DNA of 64,000 nt from Anopheles merus (GCF_017562075.2 NC_054082.1:25804460-25868459), one strand, 5' to 3'; shown: positions 39,923 through 53,504, counted from the stretch's first letter. The notes: generated by a model not told the origin, from the letters alone. Made by a program: numbers and translations.

Positions 39923-40897
39923 TACATACAGATACACCAAACCCGCGACGGGCCTTGTTTCTCTTCAATCTTGCGGCCCAAGCAATCGTCGGCTGTGTCT
40001 TTTGTGATGCCGTTAGCTTCCCGTTCCTTCCTCGGTTGACGTTTTCATTTTCGCGACCGCCGGCACTTCACACTGCACAGATAGCGGTGGCCTGGCCGCG
40101 CGATGGTTTTAGCGAATTTTTAATCAGATTTAAGTAGACGTCGCTCGATAAAAGACAAACGACTGTAGAGGGCTCTTGCCGGTTGTGTACACACTCGCGC
40201 CAGTGCGGCCAAAAGCGATCCAAAGAAAGGGACACTTGGACGCTGCGGACTTGTTACTGGGGGACACATTCGAGTGAAGTAACTTCCGTTGGGAAAGAAA
40301 GTTGCTGACCTTAGGCAAAGGATCAATGCTGAACGGTGAAGGCTACGCTACGGTGTGCTTGTTATGATTGATATTCTCTTCTATAACGTTACCCGGGAGC
40401 TCCAGCACGGATCGTTTGTTGTTGGTTTGGTCTGTCGCTGGTTAACCGTTTGATAAGGGTATACCCAACACCGCCAAACAGCCGTGAAAAGAAGCGAACA
40501 TTACAGTGCGCAGGTTGATGGCGACAATGAGAAGGATCATGATGATGATGAACAGGCAGGACAATTTTTCACCAATGAGAGCACAGTTTGATGTATTGTA
40601 ATGGATGAGACCCAATTCATCGAAGGTCTAATCGAACGACGTTTCAGCCGATCGATGGTCAAGTGGTCGTACGTCACACGCCGGTCGTAAAAAAAGATTA
40701 ATTGAGGCCTCCGCCAAGAACCACTTCACTGTGTGCTATGGAGGGATGAATGTGTGGAATTGTTAAACAAACTTTATCCTTCTTCCTTAAAGTCAGTTTA
40801 GAAGAACAAATTAGAAAAGTGTATCTATTTGGGAAAAATGTGTAATTTTGATGTAGGAGTCTATTACGGGCATTTTCAAGATCAAGCTCAATTGATT

Positions 40898-41099
40898 CTA
40901 ATTCTTCTGTGGCACAATAACCTTTGTCGGTCAAGGCTTGCCTGTACCAATGGTGGGCTTGGCTTTCAGTGTCTTACTGATTGCACATAGCAGGTTAGTT
41001 ACTGCTACGTATGGGAGCATGGTCCATTCGGGGCTTGAACCCGTGATGGGTATGTTGTTAAGCCGTACGCGTTGACGACTGTACCACCAGACCGACTCA
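40898..41099 (-). mobile_element. tRNA-derived SINE, SINE200-like
   Basis: Read on the minus strand from about 41099, the sequence begins GTCGGTCTGGTGGTACAGTC, a tRNA-type start with an A box (TGGTACAGTCGTC). A B box GGTTCAAGCCC follows (complement of 41031-41041), then a non-tRNA body ending in GTTATTGTGCCACAGAAGAA. Spacing of the two boxes fits an internal RNA polymerase III promoter. The head strongly resembles the Anopheles SINE200 family as I remember it. The 3' end is a short AGAAG-like tail. I could not find an exact target duplication, so the boundaries are approximate by about 10 nt. Confidence 0.8.
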
Positions 41100-43730
41100 A
41101 CGGAATCTAACTGACTAAATGTGCTCAGATGGATATCATTTTTTAATATCGTAGATTTTTGTTTCCACGATAAATCCGGACAATTTGGTTGTAGCCACCT
41201 TATTAAACTTTACTTTTTTAACAAAGAAAAAAAAACGAATGCATTCTTCGTACTTCGGCTAAAAAGGTTCCCATGTCGATAACAAAGACCAGTAGCCGGA
41301 AATTACGCCACAACCGTAATCGTGATACACCTTTTTTATTCTCCTTCTCTGCTCCGTACAATCAAACGAAAGCCCAGTATTCCCATCTATTCAACCGTAA
41401 AAATCTGCTAAACACCTCAGGCGTCTAGCGGCTAAGCTTGTCCTTCGCCGAAACACGAATAACGCGCCCCATTCGGGTAAGGGAGAGGTACACACGGACG
41501 AAGAAAAAAAAACACCCTCAACGCAAGAATGTTTATTGAAACCCGACGCTACACGCCAATACCCCTGACAGCGCCATATCGCGGATGCATTCAATTTCCT
41601 TTCCAGTCGGCCGTATTTAATATATTTACGACCAGCATCATCGCTATCGCGTCATCACCATCGCATCGAGTGCAACCCGATGTATAGGGTGGCAAATGTG
41701 CCCTGTGTAAGTTTTTCACCAGCACACCGTCACAAGCGCGCAATAGTATACGTATTTGTTTGGTTTTTTTTCGGTTGTAGGAGTGTCTGTATCTACAGTG
41801 CCTGCAAACGAACCTCAACGAACGTGGACCTTAATACACCCTGGTAACATAATCGAGCATCAAGATTTAAATCCGAACACAGTGTGTGCTCGTTTTACTG
41901 GAGTATATTTCACATCCCACCTCTGTTGACCGCAATTTTGACTGTCTTTACGCTCCCTAGATAAAGGTAGACAGAAGTAGAGGGAACAATATTTCGTTTT
42001 GATTGGCTGGAAAAATGACAAAAAATAAATGAAACAATGTATAGAATGGTAGCGTGGAATCTGGCAACAGTTATTGAAGTGGGTGAAGAAATGTGCTGTT
42101 TATGTTGGTACATTGGCATTCACGTTTAACTTCATTTACTAAAAATATGTTCCAAACAGGAATTTACCTATTACATAATCTTGATATCCCTTAAAACTTA
42201 ACATCATTTACGCTTCTATTAAAAAGTGCTCCACTTCACACGAATTCAAAACATCCCGTCAGCACATCACCTAAAGGAGTACCATCATGGTGCAACTGAA
42301 ACGATTGCATAACGAGTACGGAACATGATGATGATGATATTCATATATTAATCAAAAGTAAATCTCACTGCCCGGGGTCGCTTTTCGCGCGTTCTCCCGC
42401 TGCTCACGCGTCCAACCGAATGCAGCAGCTCGGCGATAGTGATGCCACCAGCACCGATTCTGCTATTCCGATGTGGAATGTGCACATGAGTACTGTGCAT
42501 ATGCTCGAGCGGCACACACGGCCCAACGGTGTGGTGTAACGGTCGCTCCTACCCGGCCCAGAAAACGCGGAACGCTGTCGGCACGCGTTTTGCCGCCCCG
42601 AACAACATGCAGTCGATAGATATTTGCCATTCATATTCATTTTCCAAACTGCACTTGATATTAAGTGTGGAGCCGGTACGAGCGAGCGAGAGAGCAGGAA
42701 GCCACCGGAATGCATGTGGATATAATATTACGACGATAGTTCCTTGCAGCCTCTGGAATGTGCAATTCACGAGCGCAGACAAATAATTTATTCGATCCAT
42801 TATCGAATTAAATTGTTTGCAAATAGCAGCCCTTGAGCTCGCGCACACCGAGCCTTCTGTCGGCTTTGGGCATTTGGGGATGGTCGGTAAAAGCATTCGG
42901 GCACTTGGCACGGATTTCACCATCCCGCCTTCCTGCACTGTTGGCTGCGAGTAGCGTATGATGGTTGCTAGTTCACTGGGGGAAATTTGAAATTAATGAT
43001 GTTCCTTCTAGCAATTTGTACATCCAGCACTGCTTTATAAATGCCCAGCACTATGCTTAAGTTTTGCCCTGCTTACTTAACACTTACTGCCACTGTATTA
43101 ACAATACTATTTTAAGAAATAATTAATCAATTAGTAGCAACAATTTTCCTCTCCCCAAGGCGCTCCAAACGTTTGCACAGCTAAAAGGATAAAAAGATAA
43201 TGCCTTGGGAAAGCTGCATGACCGCTGCTGCATGACGTTTCCGTAGCATTCCGTTAATATGATTCATTTATCCGTAGTCAATAAAGGCAAACCCCGTGCA
43301 CCCCGGTAAATGCACACACACACACACACGCGCAGTGGTCGTGGTCGGTAAATCATACACACCAATGAACGGAACGCAAACCGACAGTTTCCGAAGAAAA
43401 TTATCCGCCAAGCAAACCGGCAAACAAAAGGATGAGTGACACTGTTCCGTTCGCGTAAAAAGGGACACGCTGATGGGGGAGGTATGCACGCAGCAGGAAG
43501 TTTTTTCCACTGCCGCGTGCTGTTTCATTGTGCGTGCAAAGTGTTTTGCTTAATTTCTCAATTAACGCTGATTGAACCGATAGCGCGATGATCGTACACA
43601 GTATCTCCATTTGTGCGGTAATTTAATTCTTCCCTTCGCCACAACCGGCAACGGGGAGGCCAAACAGCAAACGCACTGAACAAAGAGGGAAAGGAAGGAG
43701 AAAAATCGCACAAATGAGAGAAGATTGGGA

Positions 43731-43741
43731 GGGGGGGGGGG
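43731..43741. repeat. Poly(G) run, 11 nt
   Basis: Eleven consecutive G at the end of a purine-rich segment. Confidence 0.95.
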
Positions 43742-44895
43742 TAGGAAAAATGCAATTAATTTATTGTGTGCACTTTTGTCCGCTCGATTTAACGATCGAT
43801 TTTTAATGAACGTTTGGAAAAACGGTCAAAGATTAACAATCTAGCACTGTATTGTTTACAAATAATGTCAAAATGATTAAAAAAGCAAGTATACCGCTGT
43901 TCTGCAGCACAATTGTATTGTGCAGTAAATGTATGTAATTGTGCAGCTTCCGTTGCCGTTGCTTCTCCTCTATTTTTCTTGGCAAACTTACGGCTTTGGC
44001 CAATCTCGAATGGAGAACATAATTGTTTTAAAATCATTTAATTTATCCCAACCAGCTTTCATAGGCCAATCAACCACTTAATTTGAACCGAAATGCTAAC
44101 CGAAGCGTCTGCTTCTCGTTAATATCACCGCATACATTACCGCACAATGTGTATCGCTCCCACTCAGGGGAGCATGATTGACCATAATCGAATAAATATA
44201 ACACAACACACCGCTTCTGCATGTAGTTTTTTCCAATAACATTAAAAAAAAAAACAAATTATGTCCTCAAGCACCATTAAATAAACAGCTGCACTGCCGA
44301 GTGCTATCATTTGTAACTGCTAAAATTTGTACACACACTCGCGCTCGCCCCCCAAATCCCATCCATTCGTATCGTGTTTGCGAGCGATATCCCAGCGGAC
44401 CGAGCCACCGAGAGCAATCAGAGCCCCAATATTAGCGACCGACTCGATCTTCACTAGCAGGGTAAACATTTTTCATCGAAACTTCCTCGTTTTTTGCTGA
44501 TCTCCCCTGCACTTTCCACTACATGGGTGTGAGCGCGATAGGGGTGGGTTAAAACGGTGGTTTCGCTGCCCCCGGTAGCACAAACGCGCAGTAGCGGCTG
44601 GGGCCAACTCTCAGGCTTACCATCAATCATGTCGCAAGCTGGCAAATTACAACCATTCCGTAGCAAAACTTCCCGCACCGCACTGCCACGATGCCGGATT
44701 GCGCAAAGAACGCAGCTCTACGCCAACGGGCAATGTGCATTTTTATGGCTCCTATCCGCAAGCCGCACCGCACTTCGAGACGCGTAATCAGATTCGATTT
44801 GCACTCGAAATGCAATTGGTCCCTGGCGACTGGATGTACAAATTCATCACCGGCAGCTAGCTGTTCAACTGTGACCGGATGTGCTAGATGAAAGG

Positions 44896-44932
44896 TGGGA
44901 GAAAGAGAGAGGGAGAGAGAGAGGGAGAAAGA
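44896..44932. repeat. Imperfect (GA)n purine tract
   Basis: A 37-nt stretch of purines only, mixing GA, GGA and GAAA units. Confidence 0.9.
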
Positions 44933-46188
44933 GCTGGAGAAGTAGATAAGAGCTACTAATTTGAATTTCCCACTGCGGCAAGATTTGAGCCTGAGCCACC
45001 TGACAAAGTCACCCCGGCACATCGGACCACCGGGTACCGATCGAAATTCAAATGCCTCTGCCAGCCAGCCTCGAACTGTCTATGATTATTAGTCACCGGT
45101 GCTACGTTCCCCCTGTTCGCGATTAGCAGCATGGTATGGCCGCCGGTGACGACGGTGCGCAGCTAGTAGCACTCACTGTCCACTGTCACTTCGTACCAGC
45201 AACAAAGCGCATACGCATTAACAACCGGCATCGTCCGTACCCCTTTTGGCAAAAGCTTTCGTTCCTAGACGTTCGAACGACAGTGTGCGCGTCCCGGGTA
45301 GTGAAGGTGATGAATAAATTGAAGCACAACCTAATGCATAGGAAATATGTCGTGCAATTTGCCGGTGTGCGCGCTCGCGAAAGGTGTAGCGCGCTCATGA
45401 ATCGCGGTTCCAGCGAGCCACTGACAGGGACCTCACTCCGGCCGATGAGAATGATGAGCGTTTCTCTGTACGTGTGCATAAATTGTACACTGGAAAGCAG
45501 CGTGTGAAAATGGCAGCCCTAAGCTGCTGTTTGATTTCGAACCATTCACTGTTGCCAGCCTGGGACGTTGATGCACGATTTAAGTGATGCATTACGCAAA
45601 GAAATGCTGCGACCCGAACGTGGCGAGTTTGCTACATTTTTTATTGACATTCGAGGCTTCTCAAATGGAGGGCAAAGGTTACTAAACATACTCGCGCCGA
45701 ACAAATCGCTCCCGCTCTGTACAATCCGTGTTGCTACAGGTGTTACGGTCGTCGCAGGCAAATGTTGACTCTAATGCATCCATTTTTATCAGTGTACAAC
45801 AACTTTCGCCTCTAAGGGACTAATTTTTGGAACTTTTTTTTTATTTTTGTAGTAACCACGATATATTTACAAGATATTTGAGCAGATTTATGACAGCTGC
45901 AATTTTATATTATGAAAATTCTACAAATAATGCGTAATCTGATTGTTTTTCTGTGAAAAAAAATTAATGAAACATAACACATTTACAAAACATTGCTCAC
46001 CCTTGAAAATACATGCCGAATTTTTTCACACTATTTAAACTTCTAAAATTGGCATAACAGTTGATATGTTTTGAATTTTATTCTCTAAAATAATAATTTC
46101 GTTATTTTAATTGAATAATTTTAAACACACTCAGTTTCAGAAATTAGGTTCAATTTTGTGAGAAAAAAAACCATTGATTACAGTGGAA

Positions 46189-46465
46189 AATTAATACCTT
46201 AGGGACAAAGATTGATGCACTCTGTCGAAAAATTGATGGCCTAGAGGAAAAAATTGTTTGTTTGTTTGTCTGTTTATTTAATTTGCTGGACGAATTTCTG
46301 GTTAAACAAACATTAAGACTATTAGTTTAGACTAAATTTGTTGGTCTTAAGGGAGGGCATCGAGAGAGGATTTGATGTGAAGTAAGGAAGCGAAAGGAGT
46401 TCAAGAAGGCATGGAAGTCGAAATGTTGACACGCTATCAACAATTGGTGGCTTGGAGACAAAAAT
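46189..46465. repeat. Possible fossil repeat with (TTTG)n tail
   Basis: Three related segments start AATTAATACC (46189), AATTGATGGC (46231) and AATTGGTGGC (46442), each followed by a purine-rich GAGGAAAAA-like part. Between the last two lies a TTTG tetranucleotide tract (about 46256-46275), which on the minus strand would be a (CAAA)n tail after a possible retroelement 3' end. No protein similarity is visible, so this is a weak call. Confidence 0.3.
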
Positions 46466-49184
46466 AGGTGAATTATAGCAAACATTTTACGGAAACTACT
46501 GTAAAGATATTCTAAAAACGCCTATAGTTATGCAATCGGCAAGACAAAATAAGAAGATGAAACTGCTGCAGAGTATTTTAAAAAACGGCAACAGCATTTG
46601 GCTTAGATCTCATCATCATCTTTTGCCAAACACATTACATTGTTATACTTTCAAATTTCATTAGGACATTTAGGGCTTATTTTAGCTGTGAATCATGTGC
46701 ATTTATAAGCTAAACTTCATCATCAGTAGCAAATGCGCAACAAAGGTTAACTCAACAGTAATTGCAAGTATTGCCTTAAAACTAAAACCAATTACGATCC
46801 AATTCCTGCAACAGCCCGCACAGTATCCCGTTTGCAGTGAAACAACCAACACACAAAGCAATGCGCCACAATGTGCCACCAAACCGTTGCCGCGATTCAG
46901 CGAAACCAAAGTCAACCCCAGGCCCCAAAAACAATGGCGCACTGTTGATTCCGGAAGGCGGAAGTCCGCAAACCAAGCGATGGGAGCAAAAACGATGGTG
47001 CGGGAGAAATTTCCACTTGCGATGGTGCAGTGTGTACCAGCATGTGCATCCGTTTAAAAACCAACTCACAGACGGGGAAATGTGTTTATCTAGCAACCGC
47101 TCGAAGCTAACTGTCCCGCTGATGGACGTGGGCGGCGGATGGAGCAACGAAACTGCCAGAATAATATCCTCTTCCTACTCCACCTCCCTGCAGCCCCATT
47201 CTCGGTCCTCCGGTTTTGGGGACGGATGTGAACGCGAACCGTTTGCTGGAAGACGATTGTTTATGCATACAATAGAATTATGTTTCCAAATTTATTAGAT
47301 GCAATTTATTTGTCCGCTCTTTCGCATGGTTCCCCTTTTGGGCTGCAAGCGCTACACTGGCGCTGTGGGGGTTTTTTTACTTCTTCTTTCTTTTGTTTTT
47401 TTTTTGGTTACAGTGTTTACTTTTAAAAGCGGAACTGCTCCAAAAATGCGAACCCACTCTACCGCCATCATCCATCTTCCTGGTGTAGTGCTTTTTCCGA
47501 AAGCAGCATTCACTTAATGCTATACCCGTACCCGAAGTGCATTTGTAAAGCGGTGAATTTAAATCTTCAAACAAGTACATTTCAGCGCACTACATAAAAC
47601 TCCAAACCAGACAAAGCCAGCAGCGAGCAGGGGCTAGCGCCCGAGCGAAGACGTTGCTAGTGCTAGTGCCACTACAAAAATACCACAGGCTGAGTAGAAT
47701 GCACTGTAAAACTAATCAAAATAAATATACCTTTTCTTGCTTCGCTTCTGTGCGAGATTTAAAAAAAAGAACCATCCACTTCTTTTAGCACATTTCTTCC
47801 CAATGGAAATGGTTTTTAGTACATGCCACAATCGAGTTTGCGTATTTATTTACATGAGATACATTGCTATGCCGGCGCGGTAGCAATCCTTGCTGCTGGC
47901 TAGAAATTCCCTTTAACCGAAAGCTTCTCCAACAGAACAACCAGTCAAGTCTTTCTGCAAATCTCCACTCAAGCACGATGTGAATAATTCTGCAGCAAAA
48001 ACTACCACAGACCCCCTACCACTGGCAGAAAGGGCAGGCGGAAAGGGAGGCAAAGCTTCGGTTGCAGCCGGCAAACGATTGAATAAATGTTTTCCTTATC
48101 ACGTCAGGCATGTGGCTTAGTTCAAACAATTACCCGTTTCTTGATGCCTTGCTCTGCTTCACCGTATCCACCAGGCCGGCGAACCTGTCAGCGTCAATAA
48201 AGCCGGTGATTTCAATGGAATCTAATCCGGGATCCACCGGGATCCATGGGCCAGGGGTAAGTTATTATTTTTGCAAAGCAGATGCATGGCAAAGCCTTTT
48301 GTTTGTCCTTACGGTCCGGTACGGTCGAGCTGCTGCGATAATTAGGAGCGCGCTACTATTTATCTTTCCTGCTCACTTTGATCAAGGGGCAACGCCCGGG
48401 CGCACCGTTGCAGCGTGTTGCGCTTTTCCGCATTTTTCCCGCTCAGGGAGCCACCACACATCCGATGTGCACCGTTCGGCCGCCCGAGCGGTAAAGTCAA
48501 CAGGCGCGGTTGATTACTCTGCACTGCAAGTGACCCGGCACTTGCAAACACGGCACACCCTACAGCACGGAAGAAGATTGATTAAACATTAAAATAGCGC
48601 TTGCAGTGACCAGTGCGGAGCCGTATCAATATGATTAAGCGATTCCATTCTTTCGCCCACAAACACGGCACTGCGCCTAATTAATTAAACACGGTAACGG
48701 TGGTTAGCGTGTGCGGTGGCCTTTCCTCGACGCGTAATCGACGCTATTAGTCACACGCACTAATCCCTTGCATCTTTTTGTTTAATCGACATATCATGGT
48801 GCAGTGATTGCTGGGCTGTGAAACAGGTGCATTGAAGTGTAGGATTTACTTAGGGGTGAATGTGGTCTTTTATTTCCTAAATTGAATCCAAACTAAATGC
48901 GAGCCAAGCGCTTTCGTGTGGAATAGATCACTCTACTTTGCACTTGTTTGGTAAGCAGAGGGATGCTAACAGTGAGGTAGGATGAATAGATTTCAGCATA
49001 AACAACATCTTTCTCATGAACTTAATCGTTTGACATGTTTCAATCTACAGCAACTTTCGTCGAAACGAAAACTGTTTCGTATTTAAATGACCAAATAAAG
49101 CGACAATTGCCCAATGGTAATCTGATAGATATGCAATAAATTTGAAAGTTGTTTGATAAAAATCAAGTTCAAAAATATATTATA

Positions 49185-49588
49185 CCGGAAACCCTCGAGG
49201 TAAGACCCACTCAACATACGACGATTCGTAGATGCGACAATTTTTTACGATTAGTTGTGCAGAAATTTATAGATTTATTTAAATTTCTTACTAATTTAGC
49301 AGAAATTTATAGATTTATTTAAATTTCTTACTAATACACATTTATGAAGGTTCCGAAACCATCCAAATTTGAATATTTATAAGGTGTAAACGACATTTCA
49401 AATAAAATTGAGAAATGTTTGAACATGGATTATGTGAAAACACACGAATCTTGGATTTCAATTCTTCAACTTGAGTTATAAACTGTACAGTGGAATGACA
49501 GATATTCGGTTTACGATTCTTTCGACTTACACCTTATTTTGAGACATTTTTACGGTCCCAAATACAGTCGTATCTTGGGGAACACCTG
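49185..49588. mobile_element. Probable pogo/Tigger-like MITE, decayed
   Basis: The left end after TATA reads CCGGAAACCCTCGAGGTAAGAC. The reverse complement of the right end reads CAGGTGTTCCCCAAGATACGAC. About 13 of 22 positions agree, in the pattern C.GG....CC.C.AG.TA.GAC typical of pogo/Tigger termini. Inner ACGA-type motifs occur on both sides. TA precedes the left end, but the right flank is CC, so the target duplication is not preserved. There is no coding capacity. The 404-bp element contains a later tandem duplication. Confidence 0.45.
49259..49335. repeat. Tandem duplication, period 40, 37-bp identical copies
   Basis: The 37 bp at 49259-49295 recur identically at 49299-49335, separated by 3 nt. 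Perfect identity in AT-rich decayed DNA shows the duplication is recent relative to its surroundings. Confidence 0.95.
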
Positions 49589-50156
49589 CCACTACTTCCA
49601 GGAGCGTAAGTGGGCGTGTTGATACGCCTGGTTACAGTTTATAGAGTAGCTGGAAAGACTTTCTTAGAACTGGCTTATTTGGACTTTATTGCGCAATTTA
49701 AAAATCGGATGTACATGTGTAAGAGCATATATACATCTGAAAAAAAAATGAAAATTATCTTCATAATACTAATAGTTTCGAAGATATTTGAAGTTCTCCG
49801 TTTCTTTGGTCTTTATTATTGATCCATGTTGTTCAAGATCCAAATGATCTTGTATCGGTTTGTATCTAGGAAAAGTTGGTTGTTCCGCTGTCAAACAATT
49901 GAAAATTTGTTGTGGTAAGAATATCTACGAATAAAGAAAATCAGCATCAATAAAGTATTAAAACATTTTGATCAATTCCTTTGCATAGAATTTACAACAC
50001 ACTTGCACAACACATATACATATAATACGAAACTGTTCTCACTCTCACCTTCACGTACAAGTAGATAAGTGCAGATAAGTCTTCAAGAAATACTCATCAA
50101 TCTTTCATAAACACGTGCAACAAATATTTATATGACACTTCTCCTGGTATTAGCTT
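49589..50156. other. Non-coding AT-rich spacer between two MITEs
   Basis: I see no gene. A 70-codon AT-rich open frame at 49610-49822 has no recognisable features. Confidence 0.5.
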
Positions 50157-50158
50157 CA

Positions 50159-50402
50159 CAGGGGTTTCCAGGGGTTCTCATAGTTGTGGGACACTTCCTC
50201 GACTCTTTCTTATGGACAGTAAACTTCATATGATGAAAATTGGATTATATGGCACCCTCTTAAAACAGGCTTCTTGGAAATTTCTATTGGATTTGTCCAA
50301 CAAGGATGATATAGAGTCCAATTCTTGTTATAATAAGTTGATTTCACTTAAGAAATAGTCAATAAAGTGTTCCACAGCTATGAAAACTCCTGGAAAACCC
50401 TG
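50159..50402. mobile_element. Foldback MITE, 244 bp, CAGGG termini
   Basis: The left arm starts CAGGGGTTTCCAGGGGTTCT. The reverse complement of the right end starts CAGGGTTTTCCAGGAGTTTT. By eye there are five mismatches in the first 38 positions, and similarity continues (ACACTT, GACT.TTTCTTA, AATTGGA) so that nearly the whole element is one imperfect palindrome. TA follows the right end (50403-50404); the left flank is CA, consistent with one mutated TA duplication. It has no coding capacity. It shares the CAGGG start and TA preference with the element at 1819-4616 and so may belong to the same superfamily, but the bodies differ. Confidence 0.82.
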
Positions 50403-53400
50403 TATATTAAACTATTCGTAACGACATGAAAAATTTAGGTAGTTCTCAATCGATAGTGATCAGTTCCCAAAAACTGTATCTAGCACACGTATAAGATTGT
50501 TTGTTATGCAAAATTTGACACGTTACAAGAGGTATTTGTTGAGCATTAAGATTTGTTCGTTATGGGTTAAAATTTATTCTCAAGAACAAGAAGCAGACGA
50601 CAACTTTTATTTAACCACTATTCCATAAAGCCAATTGCTATCGACGACCCAGCTCATGTGTCATTCATTACACCGATTGCAAACCATTGCACGAGCATTG
50701 CAAGATCAATAACGAAGCCATACCATGTCATAAGTCAACAGAATGCTCATCAACATTCAACATCGCTTTGCCCGAGCGCTATCCACTTGCCAACCAATCT
50801 AGCTAACGTTTCTTCGTGCTGCACTGCTGCACAGTGCCATAAATCTTTACACAAACTTTCTCATCCCAAGCCTTCCACATCGGCGTTGAGAAGTGCGCAT
50901 CATCATCACCGGTTCGACCCGGGTCAATTTCCTCGTGCCGTTCCCGTAACGACTGTTTGCCCTCGACAATGCAAACAATCACGAGATTAAATCATATACT
51001 CAGTATCGCGAAACGGTCCCGGAATCTGCGGGTTTTATAAAAACTAAATAAAAAAAAAATACCTTCCCAATTCCCTGTTACGATTCAGTTTCGTAACGTA
51101 CCACTTCAGAAGCGTACTATATTCGCGAACCGGCATCGCAACACAACCTATCTTCTTATTCCGGGAAGCAACTCTAACCCGACTGCAACTCAGTGTTTGC
51201 GGAGCAATCGATTAGTTCGTTATCCCTTCGAGCAACGGTTTGTGTTCGCACGCTTGCTATCTCTCGCTCCACCCTCACCTTCCGTGCTGCTACGTGTGAG
51301 CCTGTCTGAGACGAATCTACGACGACAAAGTTTCGCACAATTTCACCAGCACCAGGAGGTTCCCTCCTTGCCGGCTTGTTAGGTGGACACCGGAAGCATA
51401 CCGAAGCCAGCGGATCGATACACGGAACACAATGCGCTGCCACTCGACATGCGATTACAGTCGTCCATTAATTAGTGCTAATTAATTTGAATAGCGAACA
51501 GCGAGCCGCTGTCCGTGTTCCCGACTGGGGAGAATGTGAGCAGCGTCCCGTACAACTGCTCTGATGCTGGTGCTTGTGCGCTACCCACGCTGCAACCAGT
51601 ATCGAGGCAACCCTGTCACCTCGAGGAAAAATCCTATCCCAACAGCTCGTCAACTGGCGGCCGCGGCGTTGATCAACTGCCGACCGGATGCGTGAAAGCT
51701 TAGCTGGTGGGCCACTGCGTCAGTGCCTGTTTGCTCACGATAAGACAATAATACAGGGGCTTCCTGAGCAGCAGTGAGGGAAGGGGAAAGGCTGGAGAGA
51801 TGTATAAAGTGATATCAACCGCCGCCACCACCAACACTAAACGGCAACAGCGCAAGCCTTCAAGACGCACACGCGGCTTACATCTGTTTTCCTTACCCAT
51901 CCCCGCCGGGCTGGTTCGGACATGGCTACAGACAAAAGCTTTAACCACCGTCCACTGTCCCGCAGGCTCTATTACTGTTCTCTCACCCATCCATCGGCCG
52001 TCAGGAAACAATGTTGTGTCTTGCGTGCGTACAACGCAACACACACACAAACCCAACAATACCCACCGAAGGCCGTTGTACACTTCGCTCCTCGCTCAAT
52101 AAACAATATCCCCCCTCGGGGCACGACAGGGTATTTCGGACAATTTGTAAGGTGTTTCTCTTCCACACCGGCCACGAGAAGCGACGCTCGCAACATGCGC
52201 CCGCGTCGCTGCAGCCACGGGCACGCTTTTACAACATTAACTTCGCTCATTTATTTACCCACCGCTCAGGGGTGCTCCGTCGTGGCAGAACGTGACGCGT
52301 GCGGTGCGCGCGAGATTTGTGGGAATCGGGCAAACGTGAGCAAATACGGACGACTTGAAACCGCACCCGGGTACATACGGTATGGATGAAAAGGGCAGCT
52401 GCATCGGTGCAGCTGGTAGCCGACACATTAATGCTACACCGCGCCACCGGATAATTGCTTGACAGATTAGCCCGGGGTAAAGATGAACGTTGAATCATCT
52501 GCTATATATACCAACACGCACAACAACAATAAAAAAAAAACCAGGTCAGCTAACAGCAGCCATTTGCAGCAGTTGCTAGTAGACAGTGCAGGAGATTTAT
52601 ACCTCCATCGAACGTTTAATAGCAGCGGTGACACGAACAAAGGATTAACTGGTATAGATTGCTTTCATTAGCGGATGGACCCGGGCAAGGATGGGAGCCG
52701 CATACCGATACGTGAGCGCAAGTTAGAAGCGTTTTCATTATGAGCATGATTGCTAATTGCTTCGTCGGGGTGAAATAGCTTAAATTTTTTTTTTTTTTCA
52801 GAACATTTGAATAGAGGAACATTGCATGTTATTGCACCTTTTAACGCAATTCATTCACGGTGTGTGGTTTAAAATTGCATTTCTTTGAGTGCTTTTGTTT
52901 ATTTATTGAATATAATGCTGCATGTTATTTCCATGTTAAAGGTATGTAAAGGTAATGAGCCACCTCAAGTTTTGCATTGTCGTTATCAACAATATTGTTA
53001 ATGCTCATTCTACCATCGAGAAACAATGCTGTGAAGCCATTTCGTTTGAAGACTAATTTGCTGATTCTTTACAAAGCTGTTTTTTTCCTGTGACGATAAC
53101 TAACAATAACAATTTATTTCAACGATTGTAGTGCACTATACCAAATGCACTAATAAGAAAAAGTTACAAATCCATTGTCACGCTAAAACTTTACAGAAAT
53201 ATTTTTCATTTCCACTAATTCAGTGTATTAGGTAGAATGTTTTGCAAAAAAAATGAAGCGAAAACAGCTCCAAACTGATTGTGTACATATTTCCGCGAAA
53301 CATACGATGTAACATGATACAAAACGACATACCAGCAACACTGACGCCCAACCACGCAAGTTTCCATCAATTCCATCAGCTAAATGATCACTTGTAATGC

Positions 53401-53504
53401 CATTGCCAGCGATGCACTGTACAGTTGTCAGACCGCTCCTTGCACGTTTCCTTCGCGCTGCAAATACCCTTCGTTGTCGTTCATCAGACACAGAAAACAA
53501 AAAA

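Larger units (their letters stand above)
41100..49184. other. 8-kb non-coding stretch
   Basis: No gene is supported. It contains a GATGAT triplet tract near 42326, a short CA tract near 43314-43330, G11 at 43731-43741, a purine-rich GA tract at 44896-44932, and an AT-rich block at about 45780-46750 with degenerate repeats near 46189-46470. Open frames up to about 160 codons show no domain. Confidence 0.5.

Noticed and set aside
41010..41099. A tRNA gene on the minus strand
   Set aside because: The A and B boxes are present, but the cloverleaf is degenerate and followed by a SINE body.
45568..45768. 66-codon plus-strand frame with a plausible-looking protein
   Set aside because: No conserved family recognised, no splice or promoter support, and an overlapping opposite-strand frame.
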